A stretch of DNA of 64,000 nucleotides from Beta vulgaris subsp. vulgaris (taxonomy: Eukaryota > Streptophyta > Magnoliopsida > Caryophyllales > Amaranthaceae). A program made the translations under genes and the position numbers. Every line of letters begins with the position of its first letter. The stretch's first letter is position 1. Under the pieces are notes generated by a model. It did not search any database. It saw only the letters and a list, made by a program, of their open reading frames with translations, and was not told the DNA's origin. Where the stretch lies: positions 38,714,543 through 38,778,542 of the forward strand of contig NC_079202.1 of NCBI RefSeq assembly GCF_026745355.1, in the 5' to 3' direction. Below, one piece after another: positions 45,955 through 56,996 of this stretch.

Positions 45955-47688
45955 TGATAAGTCATTGTTATATATAGTTTTTAGGTGCATTTAGGTTGCA
46001 TTTTAGAGCATTTAGTTTTATATTTAGGTTCATTATTGCATTATATTCTTAAGTTATGCTTTTCTACTCCTATTCGGTATGTTTTCTTGTTTTTGATGAA
46101 TTTCAGGCATTGAGGACGTATTTGGAGTATGATTAGCTAAACTTGAGGATTAGGAGCACTTGGAAAGAAGCTAGAACGAGTTGGATATGTCATAGTACGA
46201 GTTTGAGCAAAAACGAAGCGAAAAATCATTAGAAGAAATGTGAAAAAGGAGTCACGTATAGTCATCTGATAATAACTTTTGATGTGCTTCTTATAATTGA
46301 ATGATTCCATAATATTTTGAAACTAGACTTTAATAGCTTTCCAACGATAGGTGACATGCCCCAAGGAGACTTTTAGTCAAGGAGTTATGCCTTTCAGAAA
46401 ATTGCACTGTTTCTGCTGGAATCTGCCACGCGTACGCGCGGATCACTAATCCGCCTATTAATGATTTATTTAAGAATTTTCTTATCTTGTAAAATCACTT
46501 TCCTAGGCATATTAGGTTATTGAATATTATTTAGATTAGTTTTTTCATTCTTTCTCTCTTCTCCCTTTCACACGTTTTTTTCTTATTTTTCTAGGTTTAG
46601 TTTAGTTTTTTCTTCCTCGCTTCCCCTCTAGTTTCTTTAGTTGTAAACCCTAGTTTTTATTCTTCTTCATTAATTCATGAATTCTATTAGTTTCTTTCAT
46701 TGATTTCTTTAATTATGTTTTCTTTTATAGTTTTAGATCTCATCTTTTATTTCATGTCAGGGTAGTTTTTATTTCTAGGGTTTGGGAATCCATGTTTATA
46801 TGATACTCCCTCCGTTTCCTAAAGATCTTCCCACTTAGTTCCTGCAGATACCAAGGAAATCCAAGTTGTGTGGAGCATGGTGTGAGTAAAGTAGGAGAGA
46901 GAAAGGGGTTAAGATAAATAAACAAATAAAAAGGGGTTAAAGTAGGAGAGAGAAAGGGGTTAAGATAAATAAACAAATAAAAAGGGGTTAAAGTAGGAGA
47001 GAGAAAGGGAGTAAAATTGAATTAATAATGTAATAGTGGACCATATGATAGTGACATGAGAGGGTAAATAGGGAAATTTGTTTTGCCAAATAAGGAATAA
47101 AGCAAAAGAGGGAAGATCTTTTGGAAACACCCTTAAACGGAAAAAGGGAAGATCTTTAGGAAACGGAGGGAGTATGATTATTGATTGATATTTATTCGTG
47201 GTTTGGTTAGTTATTGATTTCTCTAATTGATTAGTGTTTTATTGTTACAATCTGATCAATTGTTTGATTAAATATTGTTAATATCGAGTCATAGATCGAG
47301 AGATAGAACTCTTTAGAGGCTTACCTACAATTAGCAAATTTGATTATGTTGAGCGACCGTACTAGCATATGTTGATTTGAGAGCGTTCATGCCTGACCAA
47401 GGATTAACTTGTGCTCTAGATATCTGATTGACAAAACTATTGATGATATTTTGATAGATTATAGTTATAAACATGGTGAACCATTAGCCTAGATCCTTTT
47501 TAGTTTGATTTTCCTAGTTTGATTAGTTTAGACTTTAATTCAGATATTTGTGATCTTGCTTAGTTTCTCTACACCTTAGAAACTAGAGTAAAACGACCAT
47601 CTCTCTGTGGATTCGATCTTATTTACCCTACTACATTGTTAGAAGGTTTTGCAGGAATTATTTTTGACAGGTGTACGACAACCTATCA
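45955..47688 (+). repeat. 5' LTR of element E (tRNA-Asp type), with Stowaway insertion
   Basis: Begins TGATAAGTC and ends GACAACCTATCA (TGATA/TATCA inverted ends). Highly similar to the LTR at 62060-63408 except for a Stowaway MITE at 46806-47172. It contains the palindrome CGCGTACGCG (46429-46438) followed by CGGAT-CACTA-ATCCG and a TATTTAA box-like sequence, all conserved in the other copy. Confidence 0.92.
46806..47172. mobile_element. Stowaway MITE in the LTR of element E
   Basis: Terminal inverted repeats CTCCCTCCGTTTCCTAAAG and its reverse complement, flanked by TA (46804-46805, 47173-47174), the Stowaway (Tc1/mariner) signature. It contains a 51-bp tandem repeat (AAAGTAGGAGAGAGAAAGGG...) present twice plus a partial third copy at about 46880-47005. 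The second LTR copy shows the empty site near 62896. Confidence 0.95.
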
Positions 47689-47693
47689 AATTT

Positions 47694-47710
47694 TGGCGCC
47701 GTTGCCGGGG
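47694..47710 (+). promoter_or_regulatory. PBS complementary to tRNA-Asp, element E
   Basis: TGGCGCCGTTGCCGGGG, 5 bp after the LTR end, complements the 3' end of plant tRNA-Asp. This primer is characteristic of Athila/Tat-type Ty3 elements. Confidence 0.95.
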
Positions 47711-47837
47711 AGACAATATAGTTTTATTTAGTTTTTATTGTTGGCCTGGTGAAATAAACTGTGTATATATTTTTATTTTTTTTCTTTTTTTTGTGATTTT
47801 TTTTTGTTGTTTTTCTCTCTGTTTTTAGTGTGTTGTT

Positions 47838-48660
47838 ATGGAGTCGTATAATTATAGTTCAGATGGGGATATTTTTTTTAATTATCAATGGTAATATGAT
47901 TATTCAGGGTATTATAATGCGAATGATTATGTTTATGATGCATCATATGATTGTCAAAATTTACAAAATATGTGCATGAATTCTTAAGAATATTCTCATT
48001 ACACTAATGAGTCTTATGTGTCTGATTATACCCAATGTTATCAACCTGAAGAGAATAATTATTTTCAACCTGAAACATCAGAGCGTCAGGAACTTTTTGA
48101 CATGATGAAATAGTATATTGTTAAACAACATGAAGATTTAAATGAATTAGCTCATGATTACCAAAACATAGCGAAATCTATTGAATTTCTTGTTGTGCAG
48201 CAATCTACTAACCAAGAGCTGACACTTGATGATAACTGATATTAGTGTAGATAATTATAATTCGAAAGAGAAAGGCGTTGATATGACTCATGATAATTTG
48301 GTAGAAGGTAAGGTTGTAATTGGTGGAGTTAGTAGTTTGTGTCTCTATGTTGACGAATCCATAGTTGAGAGTGTAGTGTCTTACACTTTTTTGATAAACT
48401 TTTCACCTGCATATGAGTCCAAAGTTGATAGTGAAATAGTGCATGAGCCTTTGTCGGTTCCGTCTGATACTTGTTTTTGAATCTCATGTTCCATTCTCTC
48501 AAAAACTTGACATTATTCCTTCATCTCCTATACTATATCCTCCATCGTTCATTCTTTCTCCCCTTTTAAATAAATCTCATGATAATGTAAATAATCTGCA
48601 ATTAGTTTCTTTTCCCTCTTTTGAGTCATGTAAAAAGACTAATGAGAGGGTGGTGGCTTC
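47838..48660 (+). pseudogene. Element E gag-position ORF, broken
   Basis: Starts MESYNYSSDGDIFFNYQ at 47838. After stops and shifts it reads NANDYVYDASYDCQNLQN, DYTQCYQPEENNYFQP, ERQELFDMM, HEDLNELAHDYQNIAKSIEF, then (48226-48480) DISVDNYNSKEKGVDMTHD. The same protein is encoded from 63540 in copy G. It is Tyr/Asn/Gln-rich with a short coiled-coil-like stretch. I recognise no domain; position after the PBS suggests a gag or extra 5' ORF. The element is truncated near 48660, with no protease or RT. Confidence 0.6.
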
Positions 48661-49724
48661 TTTTGCGAAGGAGAAGGCGAGAGGGTGAGGATGTAGGATG
48701 GAGAATGGGGGTGAGGCTGAAGGTTGGGGTGGGGTTGGTAGGAAGAAATTGGAGGGAAAAAGAGAGGGAAGAGGGTAAAAAAAGTCTTCGCCGGAAAAAT
48801 CAAGCCAATGTCGGGAAATGGTTGAAGGCTCTAATCTGACAAGAAATTGCATTTAAAGGTTGTGTCTAACAAAAAAAAAATTATAAGGTTGTTTCTTGCA
48901 AAATGACACTTTTAAAAGATTGTTTTCGACAAAAAAAATATTAGCTTATTTTAACATATTTCCAATTGATAAAGAGTAATGAAGATTTGGATCGGCATTC
49001 ATAAAATATTTCATGAATTTAAGGCCCAAGGTCTGCTATTCAACCGACAAATTTCCTAGTCAGATTACGCCTCCCCCGTGTACAAGCACCGTTATACGGA
49101 CGTTTCCCTATACTTCCACATGAGATTCTCTTTCTATTCCTTTTTATAACAATTTCTTCCTTCTATTCCTTTTTATAACAATATATTCCTTCCATTCCTT
49201 CTTTTTGTAACAATTATATGCTTCTATTCTTTTGACTATTATATCCCCTAGTTTATTCAGCTTCCTTTATTTCTGTTCCCTTTTCCTCGGTGTTGCTTCC
49301 CTCTTTCTTAATTAACTCTTCTCCACTTTTCACTTCACCCCATTTTCACCTTCTCTTCAACAAACCATCTACTCGGACTAATTATAGGTTGGTTATCATC
49401 TTCTGATTTATTGATTTTCTCTTATCTGTTGTAGGATTACTAGCTTAATTTAGAAGCAACTTCCTCATGCCATGCATGTTATCTATGAAATACGGAACCC
49501 TCTGACACTTGAAGTTTAATTTTCTCGTTTTTATTTCTAAAACATTTTCATTTCTAAAATCTCATCCATATTTGTGTTAAACTGTTAATGAAGCCAGAAA
49601 ACTCATTGGGAACAAAAGTACTACCTAACATGATATGACCTTTTTTTTCCCTTTTTGTTTTTCAGAGTGAAAGTGTTATGAGATTGATCTGTTTGATTTA
49701 ATCCAAGCAGAAAAAGGTAATAAA
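48661..49724 (+). promoter_or_regulatory. Upstream region of the NAC gene
   Basis: A G-rich stretch at 48680-48780, then AT-rich sequence. Direct repeats of TTCTATTCCTTTTTATAACAA lie at 49132-49190. Pyrimidine-rich sequence at 49250-49370 is typical of a plant core promoter or 5' UTR. A T-rich acceptor-like TTTGTTTTTCAG ends at about 49665, so a 5' UTR intron is possible. Promoter elements cannot be fixed by eye. Confidence 0.4.
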
Positions 49725-51775
49725 ATGATGAGTGGATGTGGGAGTGGGAGTGGGAGTGGGCAAGTTTCTGTTCCACCAGGGTTTCGCTTTCATCCAACTG
49801 AAGAAGAGCTTCTCTATTATTATTTAAAGAAAAAGGTTTCTTACGAAGCTATTGATCTTGATGTTATTCGGGAGGTTGATCTTAATAAGCTTGAGCCATG
49901 GGATCTTAAAGGTCAGAAACTAAAGATCATGTCCTTATTATCTTCTTTTCTTATGTGTTATAATGGTATAAGCCAACTTTTTTTAGGGTATGAAGTATTA
50001 TATTTTTATCTGAAATATTTATTTTAGGGTTTGAGCTGGTTATATCATAAAATTTTAGAAGTTCATTTCAGCTGACACTCTTGAGATTAAGCTTAGAATC
50101 TAAAGTCATCTGTTTTCTTGTTGCATCATACTTGGTCTTTTTGTTTTTATTTGCATCATTTATACAATACACAGCTTTACAATTATATTGATTATACTTA
50201 GAGGGTGTTTGGTATGGAAAATTTTAATGTAGGAAACGGATTCAGATAAGTGTTTCCATTTCTAATTGTTTGGTATGAGTGTTAAGTAATAAATACCGTT
50301 TTCAAATGGAAACATAATCCCCCATTTGTTATCCTTATCAAACTAGTGGAAACAAATCACGTTTCCTTCCTTAATCATAATCCTCTCCATTGTGTTCATT
50401 CCATTAAAATACCAAATAACAATTAAAGATAACGGTTGTTATTTTCATTTCTCCTCCTTATCCAAATCCTTTCCATTCCGTTTACGTTTTTCATACCAAA
50501 CACCCTCTTAGCTTCTAACTCAACAGAAAGAGATGGTATATATATTGTATATATGACACCTTGATATGAAAATGAAATGAACAAGATCTGTTTACAATAA
50601 TATATTTCTATTCTATATTTATTTTTAATTTCGTGTATATATGTGATTTATGCTAATAAACTTTGACTTTCCAAAAGCAATTGGTGATGATACTTAAAAC
50701 TTGATAATACAGACAGATGCAGGATAGGATCAGGACCTCAGAACGAGTGGTATTTCTTCAGCCACAAGGACAAGAAGTATCCAACAGGAACTCGGACTAA
50801 CCGCGCCACTATAGCTGGATTTTGGAAAGCAACAGGGAGAGACAAGGCAATCTACCATGGAAATGCCAAACGTATTGGTATGAGGAAAACCTTAGTCTTT
50901 TATACTGGACGTGCTCCTCATGGTCACAAGACTGATTGGATTATGCATGAATATCGACTCAACGATGATCATCTTCAACTTCAGGTACTTTTAACTACTT
51001 TTCATACAAAATTACTGCTATAACTTAGAGCAAGTTTATTACCATGTACATAATTTTTTTGGGGTATGCTCCCTCTGCCCCAATTTAGTTGCTACATTGT
51101 TTTATCACAGTTTACGAGATGCAACTTCAAACACTAATATCTTTAGTTACATATATGAAAAAATTATAAAAATTATATATTTGGAAGATATAAATTGGGA
51201 CGAATCAAACAAGATCCAACATGAATATGTTTTTTCTTATGGATATGGAATAAAAGATAGTAAAAGTTATGACGTGAATAGTGCCTACGGTCAAAATATA
51301 ACAATTAAATTGGAACGGAGGAAGTATATTAAAAGACTAATCGCCACTATGTTCTAGGTTTAATTTCGCTTTGAAGTACATTTGAAAGTTACGTCTGTGG
51401 CACCAGAAATTTGATCTGCATTGTTCTAATACATTATTACATTAACACCGTTGTCTTAATTTAGAGCAGGTTCATCTTAAATTTTTTTTTTTGTTGAAGA
51501 AGGTTCATCTTAATTTTAAGTGTTGGCTCATTAGATATAAAGATTGACTATTTAGTGAGATTATCAGTGTCTACGTGCACACTAAGTCGAACGAAAATCG
51601 AAGTCCCGTTAATGATTGCACAACCCATATTTTATTATTATGATTGTTATTATGCCTTGATATCATCATCACATGCATATGCTAACTTGTACTTCTAGAA
51701 TTTGCCGATACATGAACATTTAGTTTTTTTCATTAGGTATACCAAAAAAAAAAGTAGAAATTGATAAATTGAAAA

Positions 51776-51809
<34 letters not shown>

Positions 51810-53116
51810 AAATAACTTTATTTTGCCTTTCGTGTAAATAATAAAGGAGGATCAAAATTAAGTATGTAAATAATATTTCAATCTACTTTTACTTTAGTCA
51901 TTTACTTATTTTTTATCTCTATGTTGTTCTTTATTGCCAAGTTGATGGCTGATGGAACCATTTAAACACATTAGTTGTCCCATAATATTCTCTTTTTATC
52001 TGGAAACGTTAATTTATATTCCTTTATATGTATAATTCAGTAATTCTCTTACCTTTTTTCTTGATTTGTTTACTTACTGGCTAGAAAAAAAGATTGCATG
52101 TAGTAAACTGTGTTGCACAAAATTAAACTTAATGAAAGTTGATAGAGTATAAATCTTTTCCTGGGGCCTAATCATCAGCTTAAACTTTTGGTTGAGTTGG
52201 CTTTTTGACATGGTATCAAGAGTCAGCGTGACAAAAAGGTCACGGGTTCGAATCTCATCCACCCCTCTAAGCTTTGGTTGAGTTGGTCCTTTGACAAAAG
52301 TCATGCTTATATATTTCGACTTTCTTTTTCTGTATATATAGGTAGCAGATAATATATCACAAAGCTCTTTTTTTCATCTTCCTGCTAATGTTCACATTGA
52401 GACACCCCCTCTTGCCTGTCTAAAGATATAAAATTGTTTCGACTTGTGACGCTTGCCAATTGATATGGTTTATTATTGTTCAGCAAGAAGATGGTTGGGT
52501 GATTTGTCGAGTATTCAAAAAGAAAAATCATGGTAGAGGCTTACAACCTGAACTACTCGAAGAAGACTGCGAAAATTATAGCGTCAATCACCCGTCCTCA
52601 AGTCACATGATGAAGCCTAGTAGCAATATGACCACCTCAAGTACTACATTATTGCCACCAAGGCAAAATGGTTACAGCACCCAACCATCAATGTTTCCTA
52701 ATAACTATACTCATTACACTCTCGACGGCACCATGCATCTCCCTCAATTATCTAGCCTTGACTCGGTCTCACCCAACGGTAGCACGGTCTTTACTACCAT
52801 GGATAATGTACTTAAATTAAGTACATCACCTGCTGGAGGAATATTGAATCCTCAACAGCTGTTGGCCGCAGGAGTAACGGAGCGATTAGCTAATGGCGGC
52901 GAGTGGGGTTTTTTGGATGAGCTTCTTGCTAATTACCAGAGTTTAGAACAACAGCAGCAGCAACAACAGGAACAGCAGGAAGCTTCACTGAACAAGATTG
53001 CAACTGGTAATCATTATATCATTGGAATGAGCTCAACTAGTGGTCTTCAACATCAGCATAAGTTTCCATTTCAATACCTTGGTTCTGAATTAGATTTGTT
53101 AAGGTTTTCCAAGTAA
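49725..53116 (+). CDS. SMB-like: NAC-domain transcription factor, SOMBRERO-like (3 exons)
   Basis: Exons 49725-49911, 50713-50984 and 52484-53116, all with GT-AG introns and matching phases (187+272+633 nt), giving about 363 residues. The NAC DNA-binding domain covers about residues 14-171: [20 protein letters not shown] (A), [18 protein letters not shown] (B), [20 protein letters not shown] and [14 protein letters not shown] (C), [20 protein letters not shown] (D), [18 protein letters not shown] (E). The C-terminus is Ser/Thr/Asn-rich with a Q-run ([12 protein letters not shown]) near [14 protein letters not shown] and ends LDLLRFSK; it is the likely activation region. [13 protein letters not shown] and the E subdomain resemble SOMBRERO/BEARSKIN NACs, which control root-cap maturation. 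The exact orthology needs a tree. The start could be either of two adjacent ATGs. Confidence 0.93.
50201..50507. mobile_element. Tourist-like MITE in NAC intron 1
   Basis: Terminal inverted repeats GAGGGTGTTTGGTATG and CATACCAAACACCCTC, 307 bp, flanked by TTA duplications (50198-50200, 50508-50510), as for PIF/Harbinger-type MITEs. It fills more than a third of intron 1. Confidence 0.9.
51067..51324. mobile_element. Stowaway-like MITE in NAC intron 2
   Basis: Imperfect terminal repeats GCTCCCTCTGCCCCAATTTA and (right end reverse complement) ACTTCCTCCGTTCCAATTTA, with TA on each side. The interior short ORF (51097-51357) is not a gene. Confidence 0.8.
51777..51808. repeat. Poly(A) tract in NAC intron 2
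   Basis: Run of about 32 A. It could be the tail of an old retroposed sequence; no obvious source upstream. Confidence 0.9.
52165..52310 (+). repeat. tRNA-related (SINE-like) sequence in NAC intron 2
   Basis: TGGTATCAAGAGTC followed by GGTCACGGGTTCGAATCTCA resembles the A and B boxes of a tRNA-derived SINE. TTTGGTTGAGTTGG repeats lie at both sides (52185 and 52270). A cloverleaf tRNA cannot be drawn, so it is a SINE or a tRNA-like LTR fragment rather than a tRNA gene. Confidence 0.5.
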
Positions 53117-53338
53117 GATTGTGTAACCCTAAAAGAAATACGTCTTGGGACAGTTGACGAGGGGGTGCAAAGGAAACCTACCGTACGAGACCCTTCATTT
53201 TAGAGAATTTTTGAAATTTATAGTTTGTTTTAGTCACATTATCCTAGTTAATACTCATGTTTTAGAGTACTTTTTTGTAAAAAATTATTTGTTACATGAT
53301 AATTCTATTAATATTATTTTATAATTATTGTTGGATTA
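53117..53338. other. 3' flank of the NAC gene
   Basis: AT-rich sequence with AATAAT-like and ATTATTTTATAATTATTG stretches, the likely 3' UTR and polyadenylation zone. Ends at the copia D LTR. Confidence 0.4.
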
Positions 53339-53598
53339 TGCTCCCAAATTAGTCAAATAGTTTTCCTAATAAGTAGGACTAGTTGCTAATAATTAGTTAG
53401 TGGGCTAACAAGTAGTAGTCTACATAATGGTCTATTTAGTGGGATAAAAGTAGTGGGTTAAGTAGTGGACATATTATTAGTAGTGTTTTGTAAGCATATA
53501 AAAGGCACTTATTGTATTGAGATTAATGAGCAAGCTAAGTTTAATGCAAAACTTCTCCATATATTATTTAATCTCCTCTCTACTCTGAAAAATCTACA
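53339..53598 (+). repeat. Plus-strand LTR of copia D
   Basis: Begins TGTTGGATTATGCTCCCAAA and ends ATCTACA directly before a PBS. It contains TAGTGGG motifs and a TATAAAAGG box near 53498. Its start resembles that of the minus-strand LTR at 53825-54117 (TGTTGTTTAGTGCTCCCAAA), so both belong to related families. Confidence 0.8.
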
Positions 53599-53610
53599 TG
53601 GTATCAGAGC
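53599..53610 (+). promoter_or_regulatory. PBS of copia D (initiator tRNA-Met)
   Basis: TGGTATCAGAGC immediately after the LTR. It is followed by about 210 bp of leader (A-rich, 53611-53824) and then by oppositely oriented sequence. Confidence 0.93.
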
Positions 53611-53824
53611 TTTAGGTTAGATCCTTGGAGGCCAAAAAAAAAAAAAGAGAAAGAGAAGAAGTAAGAAGCAAGCCATTGCATGCCATCTTCTGTTTTATGA
53701 GTGAAAAAAAATATCGGGCAAACCACCATGGCAAGAGTAGTTGAAAAGAAAAATATTTGTGATTTTATGCAAAGTGGTGAAGAGAAGTTCTTCACAAGGT
53801 CGTTCGGAGAGATGTGCTCAAGAT

Positions 53825-54117
53825 TGTTGGTGAATGTGACACAAAAGCCAAGAAAATAAAGAAAGGATCGGAAATAACACTTTACTTCATTGCACTTGAA
53901 CAACACTACATCAGTTGCCTTGAATAGGCTTAGAGATAACAAACAAACTATAATCTACGCTAATGACTAGATAGTAGGTGTGACCCACTAACCCACTAAC
54001 ATTATGTAAATAACCCACTAACATTATTGCCTAAACTTAGGAACTAATTTAACTACTGTCAACTACTTAGAGAAGATACAGGAAGAGCTCCTGTAATTTT
54101 GGGAGCACTAAACAACA
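53825..54117 (-). repeat. Minus-strand 3' LTR of copia D
   Basis: On the minus strand it starts TGTTGTTTAGTGCTCCC after the purine tract GGAGCAAGGGATAG and ends CACCAACA (TGTTG/CAACA ends), 293 bp. It lies directly downstream of the minus-strand RNase H. Confidence 0.8.
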
Positions 54118-55328
54118 CTATCCCTTGCTCCAAAACTTGTCACACCCATCTGCATTCGAAAGTAGTCATGCTTGATTTGCGGAAGCGGCTTTGTAAATAT
54201 ATCTGCTACTTGCTTGTTTGTCCCACAATACTTCAGGACAATTGTTTCACTTGTAACCAAATCTCGGATGAAACGGTAACGGATGTCAATGTGTTTTGTT
54301 CTACTGTAAAATGCTGGATTTTTTGTCATGCCAATTGTTGCTTTGTTATCACAAAAATATCAGTCACACCATCTTGAACTTGAAGGAAATCAACTAACAA
54401 TCTTCGTAACCAAACGCATTGACAAGCTGCTGCAGTTACAGCAATATATTCAGCCTCTGACGATGACAAAGCTACCACATTCTGCTTCTTGGTACTCCAT
54501 GAGACAGCACCCGGACCAAGGGAGAAGATATATCCTGAAGTACTCTTTCTTTCTTCTGAACAACCTGCCCAGTCACTATCAGAATAGCCAAATAATCTGA
54601 AACTTGATGACTTCCCATACCATATTCCAAAATCAACACTACCAGCCACATAGCGTAGGATACGCTTCGCTGCCCCCATGTGTTGTTGTGTGGGATTGTG
54701 CATAAACCTAGAAATTACACTTACAGAATGTGTAATGTCAGGTCTGATATGCAAAAGGTAGTTTAGACCTCCTACCATGCTTCGAAAAAACCTTGCATTT
54801 GCCATACTTGTACCATCATGAGCCACAAGCTTCTCATTGACATTTATGGGTGTATGCATTGATTTGCAGTTCAACAAATTAAAGCGTTTAAGCAAATCAG
54901 TGGCATACTTTCTTTGTGAAATAAAAATTCCATCTGGGCTTTGTTTCACCTCAAGGCCAAGAAAGTAATGCAATAATCCCAAATCAGTCATTTCAAATTT
55001 CCTCATCATACATGACTTAAATTCTTCAACTAATGACTTAGAAGACCCCATATAAATCATGTCATCAACGTAAAGACACACAACAAGAAAGTCAGTACCT
55101 CGTTTTTTAACATACAAGGTTGGCTAGTTTTGACTCCTTTCAAATCCGTTCTCCCGGAAATAGGAGTCGACTTTACTGTACCAAGCTCTCAGTGCTTGCT
55201 TTAGCCCATATAATGCCTTCTTCAGCTTATAGACTTTGCCTTCTTCTTCATTGACAAATCCATCAGGTTGAACGACATAGACTTCCTCTTGTAGCTCACC
55301 ATTTAGGAAAGCTGATTTTACATCAGTT
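54118..55328 (-). pseudogene. Copia D reverse transcriptase C-half and RNase H, inverted
   Basis: Minus-strand reading: the RT block [18 protein letters not shown] begins at the breakpoint 55328. [20 protein letters not shown] follows, a TAG near 55125, then CLYVDDMIYMGSSKSLVEEF (catalytic YVDD) and LGLLHYFLGLEV. RNase H is YSDSDWAGCSEERKSTSGY and SSSEAEYIAV. After a frameshift near 54328 come KNPAFYSRTKHIDIRYRF and VADIFTKPLPQIKHDYF. The N-terminal half of RT is missing at the breakpoint. Confidence 0.92.
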
Positions 55329-56050
55329 TAATGGTCAACGTCAACACAAAAGTAACATTCAATGTTACTACTGAAAGAAATTTGGTCATAAGGAATCCGA
55401 ACGCTGGGGTAAGCAAAAGGATGATCAAAAGGGAGCAAATTTTGCAGAGACCGTGGAAGAAGAAAGCGGGCTCTTTATGGCTCATTCTCCGATCGTTGAT
55501 TCTTCTAGTGGAGTATGGTATATTGATAGTGGGTGTTCAAACCATATGTGCGGGTCAAAATCTTTATTCAAGCATCTTGATGACTCAAGGAAAGGCGAGG
55601 TTCGACTCGGAGACAACAAACCAATGCAGGTTGGTGGAGTCGGAACAGTAGCAATCAAAGCAGTAAAGGGTAATGTAAAGCTACTCCATAATGTCCAATA
55701 TGTTCCTAATTTAGCACACAATTGCTTAGTGTTGGTCAATTACTGAATGATGGGTATGTTCTTGTGTTTGATGATGGTTGTTGCTATATTAGTGATAAAA
55801 AATATGGACAGAAACTCTTTAGCATTCCAATGGCACCAAATAAAATGTTTCCTTTTGATGTTTTAAACATGGAAAATTGTTCATTGGTTGCTAAAGTTTC
55901 TTGTGATAAATTGTGGCACTTACGTTATGGACATTTACATGAAAAAGGACTGAAATTGTTAGTCCAAAAAAATATGGTTGTTGGATTGCCGAAAGTCAAA
56001 AGTCTCGATTTTTGTGAAGGATGTGTTTATGGGAAACAAAGCAGATGATC
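55329..56050 (+). pseudogene. Copia D gag zinc knuckle and protease, plus strand
   Basis: Begins at the breakpoint with the end of gag. A degenerate CCHC (C-Y-Y, stop in place of the second Cys, KKFGHKESE, Arg in place of the last Cys) lies at 55362-55405. Protease: GVWYIDSGCSNHMCG near 55515, LGDNKPMQVGGVGT, and LHNVQYVPNLAHNCL, with a frameshift near 55730. It then reads LWHLRYGHLHEKGLK (GAG-pre-integrase), ending GCVYGKQ. Confidence 0.85.
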
Positions 56051-56910
56051 ATTTCCCATAGACAAGTCTTTGAGAGCCTCAAAATGTCTATGTTGGTTCA
56101 TGCCGACTTGTGTGGGCCTATGAGTATTGAGTCTTCAAGTGGCAGCAGGTACTTTTTATTGTTTACAGATGACTATAGTCGTATGAGTTGGGTGTATTTT
56201 TTGAAGTTGAAGTCAAATGCATTTGATCACTTCATGAAATTCAAGGCTTTAGTGGAGAAAGAGAATGGTTGTTGTATTAAGGTACTCCGCACAGATAGAG
56301 GTGGTGAATTTATCTCTGAAGAGTTCAATACCTTTTGTGAAATCAATGGTATTCGAAGGAAGTTGTCATCACCACGCATCCCACAACAAAACGGGGTGGC
56401 TGAAAGAAAGAATAGGACTGTGGTTGAGATGGCTCGGAGTATGATGACAGCAACCGATATTCCCAAGCAACTATGGGCTGAAGCTGTAGCCACTACTGTG
56501 TACCTCTTGAATCTATCTCCAACAAAGGCGGTCATGAATCGCACTCCTTATGAAGCATGGAAAGGTAGAAAGCCAAGAGTAAGCCACTTAAAAATTTTCG
56601 GGTGTATAGCTTATGTCTTAGATACTTCTTTATCTCGTCACAAAATTGATAAAAAATTTGAAAAATGTATATTAATTGGATATAGTCCAAAATCTACGGC
56701 ATATAGACTATATAATCCTTTGAGTGGAAAAGATCTAATAAGCAGGGATGTCAAGTTTAATGAAGAAGAATGTTAGAGTTGGAGCCATGATTGTGCTGCA
56801 GGAACTCAAGCAACCGTTTTTGATGTGTTTCCACCTGAACCAGAAGCTACAGAATCTGCTCCAACAATTATGCATAGTAGTTTTAGTTTTTGGAACAAAT
56901 GTTAAAATTT
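56021..56910 (+). pseudogene. Copia D integrase, plus strand
   Basis: Integrase core in one open stretch to 56776: HADLCGPM, LLFTDDYSRMSWVYFLKLKS (first Asp), RTDRGGEF (second Asp), PQQNGVAERKNRTVVEMARS (Glu), WAEAVATTVYLLNLSPTKA and GYSPKSTAYRLYNPLSGK. Pro/Glu-rich linker sequence follows to about 56910, where the element ends without RT. Confidence 0.93.
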
Positions 56911-56996
56911 AGCACTGGTACCTCACGCGTCAACCATATGAAGATAACCTTAACGTACATGTGTCGTGATATTTGTAAAGCCATTAGGGTTGTGAG

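Noticed and set aside
48577..48852. ORFs on both strands around 48443-48852
   Set aside because: Short, in low-complexity purine/pyrimidine-rich sequence at the truncated end of element E; no domain.
51097..51357. 86-codon ORF in NAC intron 2
   Set aside because: Lies inside a Stowaway-like MITE.
52205..52265. tRNA gene
   Set aside because: A- and B-box-like sequences are present but acceptor and anticodon stems do not form; SINE-like at best.
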